DNA of 64,000 nucleotides from Pseudisothecium myosuroides. Its lineage: Eukaryota; Streptophyta; Bryopsida; Hypnales; Lembophyllaceae. The DNA lies in NCBI GenBank assembly GCA_951799445.1, contig OX637294.1:22903452-22967451 (forward strand), read 5' to 3'. The notes under the pieces are model-generated. The model was not told the DNA's origin. It did not search any database and saw only the letters and a program-made list of their open reading frames with translations. Positions within the stretch are counted from its first letter, which is position 1; each line of letters begins with the position of its first letter. Made by a program: the position numbers and the translations under genes. Shown here in pieces: positions 24,254-37,379 of this stretch.

Positions 24254-25131
24254 CTGGGGAGAAAGGAGGACACGCAGATCTCCTTGTCAGGTGCCGTTCA
24301 CGCCACCTTGTCAGGAAGACATTTTCATTTCATTGGGCGACTTTGTGGAGAGATGTCTAGTTCTGGTGAGAAAGTGATTCCCTTTCTTATGCAATGAGAA
24401 TTTCGCTGCTCATGGTGGGTACCGATGTTCATGCTCTGGAAATGATCATCTTGCCACCTCAGATTGACATCATCATGCCGGTAAAGTCACCTTGCCTTCA
24501 TGAATTTGTTGCCGAATCTGGAGACTATTTTCTCATCATCATGCCGGTGAAGTCACTTTGCGTACATGAATTTGTTGCCGAATCTGGAGACTATTCTCAC
24601 AACACTACGTTGATGGTATATCTGACATGGTGACATCCGTTTTTCTTCAATTTCCTGCATGGAGAAACAAGCTCCGACAAGCCGTTCAGCACGAGACGGT
24701 TTGCAGTTTCCACTCCTGCACTCAATATCTGCTCAATTCGCATTCGAGTCTGCGAGAGGATGCCTTCGTTCACAACCCTCCGAAATGAGCTCCTTTGTTG
24801 CCTGATTTTACAATGTGGCAAGGTTGAGATTGATGGCTAAGCGTTCAGTCTTCGTTCAGGTCACAGAAGAGAAGACCTTTGGGGTTGCAATGAGATTCCA
24901 AGCAACGTTTTTCTAATGTAAGACTTCAGTAGCACTTGGGACATGAAATAAGGTAGGGGCCACTTAGAGCTGCCACCTGAAATGTGCTGTACACTTCACA
25001 TCCATTTCAAGTGGCGATTCTGGGTGCACATGATTTACTTTAGGCATTCAACTCCGTCTAAAACTGAACCGTTACAAGGAGAGAACTCATCACAAGGCAT
25101 TAAAAAATTCAATAAACTAGACTCTTTGGGT
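24254..25131. other. Upstream region of the DUF1218 gene
   Basis: No gene recognised. It contains a 66-bp tandem duplication at about 24469-24600 and otherwise unremarkable sequence. A promoter for the minus-strand gene is expected here, but no core element is convincing. Confidence 0.5.
24469..24600. repeat. Two-copy 66-bp tandem duplication
   Basis: The unit with ATCATGCCGGT, CATGAATTTGTTGCCGAATC and TGGAGACTATT appears twice, offset by 66 bp, with a few substitutions. It lies 220-350 bp upstream of the DUF1218 start codon. Confidence 0.85.
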
Positions 25132-25370
25132 CCACTTATCTTTCTTGACATCCTTGAACTTCAAGGTGGAGCCTTTGCTTCCCATGAATCAATGAAAGCT
25201 CCTTTCACTCTTAAAAAACTCAAATGCAAATTTGCCCATGATTTGTAGGGCCACTTATCTTTCATAACATTCTTGAACTTCAAGGTGGAGTCTTTGTTTC
25301 TTTTGAATCAAAGCTCCTTTCACTCTACAAAATCTTGAATGCAAAATTGTCCATGATTTGTGGGCCAGTG
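25132..25370. repeat. Two-copy 119-bp tandem duplication
   Basis: CCACTTATCTTTC, CTTGAACTTCAAGGTGGAG and CCATGATTTGT recur at an offset of 119 bp. The copies have small indels, suggesting an old duplication. Confidence 0.8.
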
Positions 25371-28300
25371 TAATGCAAATTATTCATGTTACATTATTAG
25401 TGGAACAGGACCTCAAGCCTTCCTATTCAAGAATGTTGAGGATGTTTTGTATCCCAAGAATGATTTTAGAAGGATCTATGTGATGGGAAAAAAATAATTC
25501 TTTATCCAATTTTTTTAGGAGGTTTGGCTGAGTACCCTCACTATTGTATTATTATATTTTCAAAAGAAGAAGGTATTTAATTTGTGGATAACTCTTGTAG
25601 TGTGTTTTGGACACTTTTTGCTCTATACTCTTGATGTAAATTTGAGCTATAAAAATGATATTTTTTGAATTTGTGCCCAACTGAAAGAATGAATTTTATC
25701 AATTGTAGTCTCTAATCCAATTAGAAAATTTGAAAAATTTGAAAAAATTCAATATTTTATTGCAATTTGAACTTTAGGTACATAATAGTGGTTTATTTTA
25801 TTTTATAATTTTATAATGACACGATAATTTGGTTTTATAACATGATGTTATACACTAACCCCTGAGCTCCCATTGTCTTCTCGGGGGACATAATGGATTT
25901 TGAGGAGGTTCCTACGGTCTCAATTTGTGTGGTGATTTTTTGGGAAATTAGGAAATCACATTAGCTTTCCATGAATATAATTTTTATTTCAATTGGTGCC
26001 CAGATGCAAAAGTCATGCCACCCAAAGCTCAAAATAGAAGTTGTGGAGCAGCACAAAGAAAATCACAAAAAATCAAAATCAAATTTTAAAATTTTATTTC
26101 TTATAGATAATGGTTTTTTTTTATGGAAAGATTTGATTCATTCTATTTGGATTAGTGATGAGAAAGTTATGGACAATCTTGTTTTTTAGCATCTTTTTGA
26201 AAAACTAACTTGCAAAATTCATTTTTGAATGCAATTTTTATAGTTTTGAAAAAAGAAGTTGCATCGGGTTTACTTAGCTTGCTAGAACAATCTCACCGTT
26301 GTGATTAGTGATATCCAATTCTATCTTTGAGATATTAATGGTTTAGTTTTTCCTTCAATCTTAAACCTACTTCTACTTAATAAATTATTTAGGAATAAAA
26401 TTTAAGGTTTAAAAAAAATAGTTCTTTTCCTAGATTTTCAACTCAATTTTTCAACATTAAAAATTAAAAATTTAAAATGTGCAACGCAAGTAATTTAATC
26501 TATGTAGGTTCAAAGCTTTGAAATCTATTCAAACAAGGTGCAAAATACCCAGATCTCTTCACTTCAAATGCAAATATCTTGCAATCCATCTGGTCAAAGT
26601 TTTTGAAATTTCTTCCATACATTCTTCTACTAGTTTAGTGCAAGATCCTACAATTAAATATGCAAAATAAACAATTTCTAAAGTTTTGTAGGCCTCTAAT
26701 TGTGCATTTACTATTTTTTAGTTGAGGTTGGAATTTCGATTTAGACGTTATTTACTTATTTTCTCAATATGACCCCAATAAATTTGCGAGACTTCCTAAC
26801 CTAAGTCCTAATCAAGATATATCAATCTTTGAGATGACCCATGGTCACTTGGGACTATAATCTATAAGTTTTTTAGCTAATTTGGTCAAGACTTTTTATC
26901 TTCTGGTTTGACTTTGTTTTAGCACTAATTTTCCTCAAAGGTTTTATAATAAGGTACTTTGGGCCCTAAAAATTATGTTAGGGTTTGGATATGTTTAGTT
27001 ATTCCTCCAAAGTCAAACCATTATTTTAATGAACTACATTTAGAAATATATAAAGCCCTATACACAAATAGACCAAATAGACAAACAGAAAACATGATTG
27101 ATTAGTTTTTTTATTCATTTTATTTGATGCTTGACAAATTTAAAAACAATAGTGAAGTTGATTGGATTATTAACAAACAAGTAGATTTTTATATTTATTA
27201 GTACAAATATACACAAAATAATCCATTTCAAACCATGGTTGTATGTTAAATTTGGGTTAAAATTGTCAAAATTACATTAAAATCCCCGAAGATTTAACAC
27301 AAATCTATAGTTTGAAATGTTTTTGTTCCGCAGATTCGTACTAGTGACTGATTGATTGATCAAATTGTCTAATAAGCAATTAAAAAAATCAAATAATTAA
27401 AAAGTATTGATACATCTCTTGATCTTTAATGAAGATGATCAAGGAAATATATGTGCCAAAAATAGTTCAATTAGTAAGACTTGGGATGCACACAATTTTA
27501 CTTTCCTAAATAAGATCAATTTGTCTTTCATTGAATAAGTTTTTCACTAATACAAGTGATTTTTGAAAATCAATTGTTGAAATTTTCAGTATATAAAAGA
27601 TTAAATTTCATGCTAGGTCAATTGTGGGAAGATATCCCAATCACTTCACAACTATTGTTGAAAGAGTTATACATTTAATATTTTGAATTGCGATCAAAGC
27701 ACTTTCAAGTAGGTACAAGTAGATTATCAAATCTGAGTTTCTTTTTGAATTGCATTATGCTCATCTTGTTCGTTCATCTTGTTGTTTATGAAACTTGTAA
27801 GATGTAACATCATATAACTTAATTTGTCTTCAATACTTCAATACTATTTTTCTCGAATAATTAACTGAACTTTTTGAATGTATTTGATGAACAACATAGA
27901 GATTTATTTGAAAAAATGTTTTAATTTCTAATTTCTAATTTACATTGATTGCATTTCAAAATGGAGTTCCATGGCTATATATTGTAATGATGTATAATTA
28001 GTTTAAAAAGAAAAAGACCAAAAGAGATTTTAATCTGAAGAAGGCAAATCTCCAAAATCAACATTTCACCTAATACCAGCATTACGTATTATAATTGTAT
28101 ATCAATAGTTCAAAAAGTATATTTCAAGATTTTCATTAAAACCACACATGTGATGTGTATATTAGTTTTGCAATTAAAGATACAAATATCAAGATTGCAA
28201 GACAAAGGGACTGGTGACCATCAACACCTCATGATTTGCACTATAAACTTCAAAAATATTACGATAAGGATTAGCTATTTTCAACTTTTTAAAATTCAAA

Positions 28301-28652
28301 GCTCAAATTTGAAACAATTACAAAATTCAAAGTGCAATCAAAATACACTACATTTAATTTAAAAATGTATTATTGTTCTTTTAATTCAATAATCATATAT
28401 ATATAAGCTATTAATAATTTGATAAAAGGTTGTAAAAAAATATTATAGAAACTATTTAGGTTTTAAATTTTTATAATGACTTGTTTGAAAAGAAACATGA
28501 ATTTATTAGTTTTACAAAAGTAGATCAAATTCGTGATATATTTGTAGATCAATTTGCATGATTGTACAATTAATAAAATTTGCTTATTTTCAATCCAAAG
28601 CTCAATGATTTATTTTTTTAAATCGTTTAAATGATTTGGGAACAAAAGGGTG
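25371..28652. other. AT-rich DNA without a recognised gene
   Basis: Except for a degraded transposon copy at 25859-26735, this is AT-rich sequence with no open frame above 90 codons carrying a motif. Confidence 0.6.
25859..26735 (+). mobile_element. TTAA-target transposon, copy e (degraded right end)
   Basis: It starts CCCCTGAGCTCCC after CTAA (25855-25858). It shares the family blocks: AATCACATTAGCTTTC, TTTCAATTGGTGCCC, and GAGAAAGTTATGGACAATC near 26160. The expected right terminus is not preserved, so the end is approximate. Confidence 0.6.
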
Positions 28653-29504
28653 ATGTCTACCTATGCCAATACACTTCTCAAAAAGAACAATCTAAAAAAT
28701 AGGCATAGTTATAGAAGACAAGCTGAACAATCTGCTCAAGAAAAAAACAAACAACGACGAGGCAAGGAGAAGGTTGTTATTCCCCCAATTTCACCTCATT
28801 CCATAGATTGTCCTATTGGTGAAGCTGAGAAAGATGTGATAATTGGCAAGTTGCTTGAAGATCGAGCTCTTGAGATATCAACTGTAGCACAAGAGATTCA
28901 TGACATTCAAAAGGAATGGCACAAAGAATTACATCATTCTAGGGTTGATGACAATGAGCAATGTAATTCGTACCATCCAAAATTAAAAGAAATTGAAGAT
29001 CGAGAACAAGAGTTGAATAATATCAAGGAAGAAATGATTGACATACTAAAAAACAGGGATGGAGAAAGATTGTCAAAAAAACTAGGAAATTGTAAAGGTT
29101 ACAATTCATATAATTCTCAAAGGCAACCACATAATGATACTAACGAAGAAGATAGTGAAAGTGAAAGTGAAAGTGGTGATGAGGATTTTTTCCATGGTCC
29201 ATTGCGATATTCATGCAAACAAAGTGAAGATGCATCACCTATTATGGATAATGATTTGGAGTCGTTGGAAGAGGATGTACCTGAAACAATTGATGTTGAG
29301 AACGAAATTAGTTTCATCGAGGGTTTAGTAGAAGATGATCTACTAGGAAATAGTGTAGATCCTGCATTGGACCTTCTACATTCTTTGGAAGACAGTGAAA
29401 ATATGGATTTGGTATCAAATTTGAAACAACAAAGTAGAAATCTTGAAACCCAATATTTTGAAATGAAAAATCTTTTGGAAGAAATTGAACGCGACTTAGG
29501 ATAG
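28653..29504 (+). CDS. Orphan acidic coiled-coil protein, 283 residues, function unknown
   Basis: An uninterrupted frame of 283 codons runs through very AT-rich DNA, where such length by chance is unlikely. A basic N-terminus (residues about 10-50, Lys/Arg/Gln-rich) is followed by helical, heptad-like stretches (about 65-135), a Ser/Glu run (SESESESGDED, near 169) and a strongly acidic C-terminal half. No enzymatic motif, signal peptide or membrane segment is visible. The frame closes with TAG before AT-rich 3' sequence. It could be a single-exon gene, the last exon of a larger one, or a transposon accessory ORF; nothing nearby decides. I do not recognise the family. Confidence 0.5.
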   Translation: MSTYANTLLKKNNLKNRHSYRRQAEQSAQEKNKQRRGKEKVVIPPISPHSIDCPIGEAEKDVIIGKLLEDRALEISTVAQEIHDIQKEWHKELHHSRVDDNEQCNSYHPKLKEIEDREQELNNIKEEMIDILKNRDGERLSKKLGNCKGYNSYNSQRQPHNDTNEEDSESESESGDEDFFHGPLRYSCKQSEDASPIMDNDLESLEEDVPETIDVENEISFIEGLVEDDLLGNSVDPALDLLHSLEDSENMDLVSNLKQQSRNLETQYFEMKNLLEEIERDLG

Positions 29505-30584
29505 ATACATTGCAGTTTAAAATGTGACAACAATCACAAGTTTTTTGTCAAGATGAACAATGATTATCCATTTGCATTTTGTATTGAATACTTGAGTCAT
29601 ATCTAAAGAATGTTTTTGAATAAAATTACATTGTTTCAAAATATTTGACAACATCATAAAGGACATATTCACCATAATTTATGGGAAAGTCTTCTTGTGG
29701 CTATAATGATCAGTTGCCCATACTTGTATAATAACTATCATCATGGAAGACCTAAGCTCCTTGCATTGTAGTAAAAAATTTCTTAATTATGATGCCTAAA
29801 AGTTTTTGAAGTATTTCAAAACATTGTTTTGAGTAATACACACTAAGTAAAGGTACAATTTAATGTTGTGTTTAGTTGTATGTTAATGCCATAATTTCAT
29901 TATTTTATGTATAGATTTTGAATTTCAATATTATAAGTGGGGCCCTTTTTAAAACTCAATTGTGTATGGAGAGGGCCATAATACATCAAATTTATAGATT
30001 TACTCTCAAGTGGTCTTTTAGAAAAAATTCTATTTCTTTAAAATAATTTGATTTGGCAAATTAAAACATCAATCTTCTTTCTATTTATACATAATTCTAA
30101 AACTTGGTCCTTTAGATTTTGTAATAATACAATGCTAAATATTTTTTTAAATTGTTCAAAAATCAAAATTTTGTCAAATTCAACAAGATTGTATTGTACA
30201 AAGAGCTTATTATCTAGGAACTATAGCTTGTAGCCACCATGAGTTTGGATGACACTTTTTTTTTGCTTCTTTTTGAAAAATGAACCATGACCATTAAAAC
30301 TTAAAAGAAGAAAAAAAGAACAAATTAGTCTAGCAGTTGAGGGCGGGCTAGAGACAAAGCACAAGAAAATTGCCACTTTGACAAGTGAAGGTCACTCAAG
30401 CAAAACATACCATTAAGGAACCAATCAATAGAGAATTAGTCATCAATAAAGACTTTCATGTTAATACTACATCTATTATAAAAGCAGAGGAGATGTTTCC
30501 TACAAGCCATTCCAATCATAAATTAAATTCTTCCAAGCAAGGAGACATGCACTAGTAATATTAAAGTTTTCAGAGGTGAAGGTT

Positions 30585-30656
30585 CATCTATTTCTTGCGC
30601 ACCATATATGCCAAGGGATGGAGGAGTGGAGAATGTCTCCCACAATCAACAAATTA
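30585..30656 (-). pseudogene. Possible LINE remnant (zf-RVT-like WHIWCARNR)
   Basis: The minus strand encodes NLLIVGDILH-SSIPWHIWCARNR before a TGA. A W-H-x-W-x-x-R-N motif is common in the C-terminal zinc-binding region of plant LINE reverse transcriptases. Only about 23 codons are visible, so this could be coincidence. Confidence 0.3.
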
Positions 30657-30726
30657 GAGGAGACCTCATAATAATTACCTCTTTCATTACTATTGCTTGG
30701 TGGAATGCCCATAGCCATCTCTCAAC

Positions 30727-30968
30727 GGTGCTAGTATGTGAGCCTAAGAATGCGAGCTTGTGAGCATTGAGCCTACAATATAGGTACCTATAATATAAAT
30801 ACCACATACTATAAAAGATGTATGTATTATAAATACCCATAATATGGATATTTGTAACATATATATCCTATAATCATAGACGACTTCTATAGTATATATA
30901 CCTATAACATAGGTGTGTAGTATTCTAAGCTTATGGGCTCAGACTCCTATGCTTACATAATAGCAACC
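30727..30968. mobile_element. MITE with GGTTGCTATTWTGTGAGC-type ends
   Basis: The left end GGTGCTAGTATGTGAGC (30727-30743) and the inverse of the right end (GGTTGCTATTATGTAAGC, to 30968) match imperfectly. The interior contains several TATAGGTACCTATAATAT-like repeats. The same terminus occurs at 33611 and, inverted, at 40682. Confidence 0.5.
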
Positions 30969-33904
30969 CTCATCCATTTCTTGCCAAGTAAAGACATTGT
31001 GTTAATTAAAAACAATCCAAATGCATCTAAAAAACAATTATACATTGCAAGTAAATTTGCACAGTCTAAGACAATATTGGAGGGTTTCTTTGATTCCAAT
31101 GTGGGAAGATTGCACGAAACACTTGTACTATTTTTTGTCATACGTCTCTAGCTGATTTTTATTGGCCATAACTTGTGCGCTTACGCTTCAAATGACTCAA
31201 CATTCATAGGCAAGGTACGCATGACTAGTATACACCTTGTCTGATTTTTTGGAATTTTTAGAAATGTTTTATTGTCCAAAAATAGGCCCCAATTTTTGTC
31301 ACACTTGCCAATTTTGGATTTTTTTTTAACAAAAATATCCAAAGAAACAAATTTGGTGCTGAATTTCGGAGAGAATGGTCTTTGTAGTAGACTTTTAGCT
31401 ACTATTTAAAGGATTCCTAAAAAACTTGTTAATTATATATTATGTAGAAATTCACAAAATGAGCTTCTTTCTTTTTGAGATTTGAAATGTGTAAAAAATT
31501 ATATTGGTGTTTTTTTTGGTGAATGTCGATATCCATAGAATTGTCACAAGTGCCTAATTTTTATTTATTTATTTAATTTATTTTCCTATTTTTTACCAAT
31601 TAAAACATTGAAGTATCTATTTCTTGAGATTTAACACTTTTCTAGTTTCCTATTTAGAACATTTTTCTATGATTTCCTTAGGTGGTTACCTTCATCTTAT
31701 AGGTGTATACATTGGCCATATCTTTACAATTGTTTTACAATTGTTTTTCTAATTTTAAATTACTCTATTAAAAAAACATGAGTATTGTAAAAAGCAACAA
31801 ATAGTACAAGTGTTTTGAGCAATCACCCTATGACAACATTTATAGGTATTAAAAAAATCCATAACTGAATACTAGTTGCTAGTGGAGAGCCCTCCCAAAT
31901 TCAATTGCCAAAGAAAAGCTTGAAGCTTTATTGGTGGATTCTAGTTTCACATAAGCTTGATTGATTGTTGCATCTTACACTTTGTGAGTCTAAAGGCTTG
32001 TTGTTTAGTAATCAGCCTGGCTAGGACACACGAGTTTAAAGGGTCAGTTTGTAGTCTTATTTTATAGAGTAATTATACAACATTACTTCCTTAAAGGGAG
32101 GAATTTTGGTCTACATATAGCCCGAGTCAAAATCTATATCTTGGACTTTGTTTATAAGCCAAATAGTACCTTCAAATTTGCCATTCTCTAGATTAAATGA
32201 TTGATCATGGTAAAGTAGAGATTGTTATTTATGGTAACCACTTGAGTACTATGTACGTTCTTAGTAGTCATGTCTTGTGTTTTTTCATCTGATCTATAGT
32301 AAAACTGTCATGCCAATGCCTAAAAAGATAGACAAGATGAAAGTCATTTATTTGGAAAAACTTGTATGAGATGTCAGAGTCTTTAAGAATGATCTATTCA
32401 AACTTTTTTATAGCTAGAGATTTGGTCATTGATTACATGGACGAAAAAATGTTGATGAAGTCTTGTCTGCAAGTTGTAGTATTGTATGATGGCACAAAAC
32501 ATTTGTATTGTTTTGGTGTTATACATTACATACCAAACCCAAAATTGAGAATAACTTCTAGGATTTTTGTTCAATACTATTGAAGACCCAAATCAATGAA
32601 TCTTATTAGAAGTTTTAGAGAGCAAGTTCCTCCACTAGGATTGCACTTATGTATAGAAGGACAACAAAAATAGGAAATATCTTGTCCTTTACAAGGGTGC
32701 AAACATTTATCTATTGTGCGTGCAGTTGTGGACATTAAAAAACAATTATTTGTCATTTCTTTCTTAGAATGTCTTCTTCAAGAATTTTTGCAAATGAATC
32801 ATTTTAATCTTATTTTTGTTTTTTATTTCCTATTTATTAATAATTTAAATGTTAAATATATAATTTTTATTTAACACTTTTCAAGTTCTCCTAGGAGTAT
32901 TTTTTGAGTTTAATCTTTAAGGATATAATCTAACAAGGGATCTAAACATTAGCTTTATTTTTAATGTTTTTTTAATTGATTTTTTAATTTTAAAATACAC
33001 TAGAAATAATCACTAGTATTGGACCAAAATGCAACAAATTGTACAAGTGTTTCATACCATGACCTTGTTTCTGGATCCAAATTGAGTTGAAGATGTTTGA
33101 AAAAATCTAGTCTCTTTTGTTGGCTCAGTCCTTTGGGCAGAGACTATGATATTGACTCTTGCATTGACTATAGTTTTGAATTCAAATTTCCAAATTCTAT
33201 CTACAAATCCATTCCTATTGCACAACACAGTCAGGATTTGGTTGGACTGGTTGGACCTTAGTGTGCACTTAATGCAAAATTCTACAACAGTTGATTAGCT
33301 TTTTCAATTCTTATATCTATGTGCTTTTGATTGCCTTGTATTAGCCATTGCTTGATTGGAAGATCTTTTAATTTAATTGGAAGTTCAAAAGTGGCCCTCA
33401 TTCAAACCAATTGATAATAAAATATAGAATAAGAATTCAACAACCGTGGAAAAAGAAGAAATTTCAACAACATTTGCAAATAATGCTTCTTGCTTGGTAA
33501 TAATTACTTGGATGCACAACTGCAAAATTTATTTTCATGATTGCCTCAAATGCATTGCTTCAATTCTTTGTTCTTGTTAAAATGAGGATTTAGGTGATAT
33601 TTTAACCAGCAATGCTATTTTGTGAACGTGCGAGCATGAGCCTATGAGCGTGGAGTGGGGATTATGTGAGCGTTGAGCTCAGAAATTTGAAGAACACTAG
33701 AAAATCTAATAATATTTTTAAAAATAGATTCCATCTAAAAATTTTGTCCAAATTTTACTAAATTTTAGTACCTATTACCGTGGTTATGTAATCTTCATAT
33801 GAAAATTATAATTTTCAATGTTGTCTAAAATATTAGAAGTATATATTATGAAAATGATGAACTCAATTGATGTGAAAGATGAATAGAAATGGAAATAAGT
33901 TTAT

Positions 33905-34190
33905 ATAGAATATTGGTTGATCACTATCCTATAGCAATGTGGGTCATCTCGGGGTTGATGGGAGGATACCAATAATTTTCTCTTGATGCACCATTGTTGG
34001 ACTTGTTTAGATTTTAGAAAAAAAAAATCGTTGATATTTGTCACAATGAATTTAATTTTGGTTGATCATTGTTATGTAGAATCATGAATCTTCTCAAGGT
34101 CAATAGTAGGGTATCGACACTTCGTTCTTGATTTGTAGGTTGGTGAACTTGTTTAGATTTTAGAAAAAAAAATTTGTTGATAGGAATTCA
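33905..34190. repeat. Two-copy ~148-bp tandem duplication
   Basis: TTGGTTGATCA and CTTGTTTAGATTTTAGAAAAA each occur twice at about 148 bp spacing, with moderate divergence. Confidence 0.65.
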
Positions 34191-36261
34191 TTATGTGTGG
34201 AAAGATCTTAGATCACTAAATTTTAAGAAGAAAAAAATTGGTTATTAACCCCTAAAGGACAGAGGCCTTTTTTCTGCCAAAAACCACTGAAAACTGCCAT
34301 TTCTATAGCAAAAATTTAAAAAAATTTAAAAATGTTTTTTTTCACATCTAACCGTAGGATCTTACACCTAACTAATATAAAAATGTGTGGAAAAAATTTC
34401 AATTTTTTTGACTGCACAGATTGCAAGATATCTGCGTTTAAAGTGAAAAAAACAAGTTTTTCAACACATTGCGGGACCAAATTTTTTGACTTTGAACACT
34501 CTTAACTTAAAATTTTGCACTATAGAGTTTTGAGCTTTAAATATTTATAGTGGAGAATTGAATAAACAATCTAGGGAAAACAAAATTCAAAAAAACTTAA
34601 TTATCATTCTTAAAAAAATTGTTAAGTAGAAGTAGGTACAGGATAGAAGAAAAATCTAAAATATTCATATATTTTAGATGGAATTGAAATGCACTAATTC
34701 CAATGGTGAGATTGTTCTAGCAAGTAAAGTAAACCATGCAACAAATTTTTTTTTGAAAAATTTGAAAAATTGCATTTAGAAATGCATCCTACAAGTTATT
34801 TTTTTCAAGAAGATGTTCTAATTGCCTGAAAAACAAGAATGTCCATAACTTTCTCATAATAAATTCAAATGAAATGAATCAAAGCTTTCTAGATAGACAA
34901 AAATATAATCTATGAGAAAAGGAATATGAAAAAAAAAATCAAATTTCTGCCATTTTTTTTTGCTGCCCAGGTGTGAGCTCCCAATTTGTCACTTGGGACT
35001 CGTAGAATTATTTTTTTGGAAATTTGCAATTTAAAGTTGATAAAAGTATAGAAAAATCCATAAAAAGAGTGTAGAACCGAAATAGGGTTGTGTCATACCC
35101 ATTATAGTATTTGGTCTAGATTTGTGTTTTTTACTTAGAATCCCCCAAACCTTGCCTAAAAATAGTATAGAAATAACGGAAAGGTTAGACTTCGAGGATT
35201 CGAGTCACACAATCCCAAAAGGGCTAAATCCCACCATGAATGTGGCGATTCATGGCTAGGTCGGTCCGAGGGATCCACAACGAGGCCACTAGGTCGGGTC
35301 CTAGAGTTAGATTTAGAATTCCCCATTAGATCGACGAATTCCCAAAATCCCGATTGTTAGCATGCAGGAGCCACTCACGCAAGACCGGGCCCGTGGAGGA
35401 ATCTACAGCCCAAGGATGGTGTTCTAAGGTGAATCCCGTGCCAGGAGTCCAACGGCGAAATCGGTTTGCCAAGATTCCTCCACCTGCAAAAGATTCTCGC
35501 ACCGTCGCTAATTCAAGGAGATGGCCAGTTTTGAATCTCCATTGACCAATCGTGCCAGGTACGAAAACGCACCCGCACGTCTTTCATGCGACTCCCTGAG
35601 AGGTCACGTGAAAAATTCCGACATCTTCCGACTTGCAGAAGAACCTTTTCCGGGTGGTCAACCCTCCTAACCTCCAACGGGAATTTCATGGAAATTACCC
35701 AGGTTACAATAAAATCTCACTAAAAATTAGACTAGCTTTTTTTATGTTAATAATGCGCTCCGTGAAGTTTCATGACATTCCGATAGCGGCAAGTACCCGA
35801 ACCGGTGAGATTCTTCGGGAATTAACCACGTGGCGGGGTTCCCGCCGCGTTGACCAGCATTCCGGGACCATACGATGGCGAAACGAAGTCAACCAGAAGT
35901 CCTTCCCGACTCTCTCGCACCTACCGGAGACCCTAGGCTATTCACATTTCTCAAAATAGGAGACCCCCAAGATCTAGGATTTTACCACGATTTGGTTTTT
36001 AAACTAAATTAGCTTATGATGGGTTTTTGGCCTCGGCACGAAGGTAGAGGGATCAAGGACTAAATACGGCGATCTGGATCCAACGGCGCAATCCGTTTGG
36101 CGATTGGAGCTAATCTCCAAAAGTTAGGATGTTGGTTCAGCATAGATGGTAGAAGTAGAAATTTAGGATGTAGGATGAAAATCTTTGAGGATGAGGATGA
36201 AAATCCCCGTTGATAAGGTTACCTTAGAGCTTTAGAGAGAGGGGTGAGCCCTTGGGAAACC

Positions 36262-36270
36262 TATATAAGG
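36262..36270 (+). promoter_or_regulatory. TATA box of family A element, copy 1
   Basis: CTATATAAGG followed by CTCATTTCTCTCTCTAAAAC resembles a plant core promoter with a pyrimidine-rich start region. The same sequence is present in copy 2 (minus strand, near 51273-51281). Confidence 0.6.
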
Positions 36271-36730
36271 GCCTCATTTCTCTCTCTAAAACACCCCCAA
36301 TTCTTGTTTTGGGTCCGTGGGTCCAAGTTATTTTGGATATTTTGGCGTTTGAAGCCAAAAACCTTTACGGTGTTTTTGGAGCACTTTTGGCTCCATTGTT
36401 GCTTCTTTTCAAGCTTTGAAGATCCTTGGGGGTCCTTCTACCTTGCTTTGTATACTCTTTGGTAAAGTTTTTGGTATCTTGTTGTAAGTGGAGAGCCTCT
36501 CTCTCCCTCTTGTACGTGTTGTGGTTTAACTTGTGAAGTTTAAGAGTTTTTTTTTTGTATCTTGCACTAATCCTAAAGTCACCCCCCACTGTACCTTGGC
36601 GATGCCGCTTTGGGGGGCCTTTAGCGTGTGAGCTTTGTGTTGCCACATGGTCTAACTTGTGTGTTTATCTTTGTGTTTCGTTACACCCTCTTCTAACCTT
36701 CTCCTTGTTGAGTGGACCCCCCTCCGGGAT

Positions 36731-37262
36731 GGCGAAGCTTTGAACCTCCTTTGTGCATGTTTTCTAAAGTTATCCCCAATCCTCTTTTAATCTTCTCCTT
36801 GTTGAGTGGACCCCCCTCCGGGACGGCGAAGCTTTGAACTTGTGTGTGTTTTCTTTAAAAGTTTAGTTTTTTTTTCCCTCTTCTAAAGTCTCTCTCATTG
36901 TATGGACCCCCCTTGGAAACGGCGAAGCTTTGAACTAGTAACAAAGTTGAAGTCCTAAAACGTATGTTAAAAGTGAAGACGGCGAAGCTTTGAACCCCTG
37001 AGGTGTCAAGAAGTCCTAAAGTTGGTGTTAAAACCAACTTAACGGCGAAGCTTTGCACTTCCCCCATGTTTAGTTCCAAAGTCTAGTTTCTAAGACCTTT
37101 GTGGAAACCTCCAAAGTTTAGCTTCCAAGATATTAGAGTTTAGCATGAAGTAAGAAGTGGTGGGCCAAGTTTAGCTGCCTAGCCCTTGTATACGTGATTT
37201 GTTAAGCCGAGTGTCTTGCTTCAAAAATTTGCGCCTAACCCCCCGGACGGCGAAGCCTTGAC
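36731..37262 (+). repeat. Spaced GGCGAAGCTTTGAAC repeats downstream of the TATA box
   Basis: The 15-mer or close variants start at 36731, 36825, 36921, 36981, 37044 and 37249. Several are preceded by GTGGACCCCCCTCCGGGA. Copy 2 has five counterparts on the minus strand between 50480 and 50815. Confidence 0.8.
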
Positions 37263-37379
37263 TCTAGCACTAATTTTTCCAAAATTCCAATTTTTATTTG
37301 CTAAGTGGGTTCCCCTGAGGGAACCCGTTGAGGTGATTAAAAATTCGGTGGTGGCCAGCGAACCAAGCTAGCCAGCATA

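Larger units (their letters stand above)
29505..33610. other. AT-rich DNA with repeat remnants, no gene recognised
   Basis: Only short open frames. Recognisable items are a LINE-type coding remnant (30585-30656) and a small MITE (30727-30968). The rest, notably 31.1-33.6 kb, shows nothing I can identify. Confidence 0.55.

Noticed and set aside
31150..31450. Another TTAA-target transposon copy
   Set aside because: Only scattered similarity (GGCCATAACTTGTGCGC); no CCCCTAAA end or duplication found.
36365..36646. Antisense ORF with a matching one at 50896-51177
   Set aside because: It lies antisense to the TATA-leader region of family A and follows from DNA similarity between the copies; no domain.
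36731..37262. CRISPR-like array of 15-bp repeats
   Set aside because: Spacers vary from about 45 to 190 bp, repeats are short, and the locus is inside a plant retroelement-like unit.
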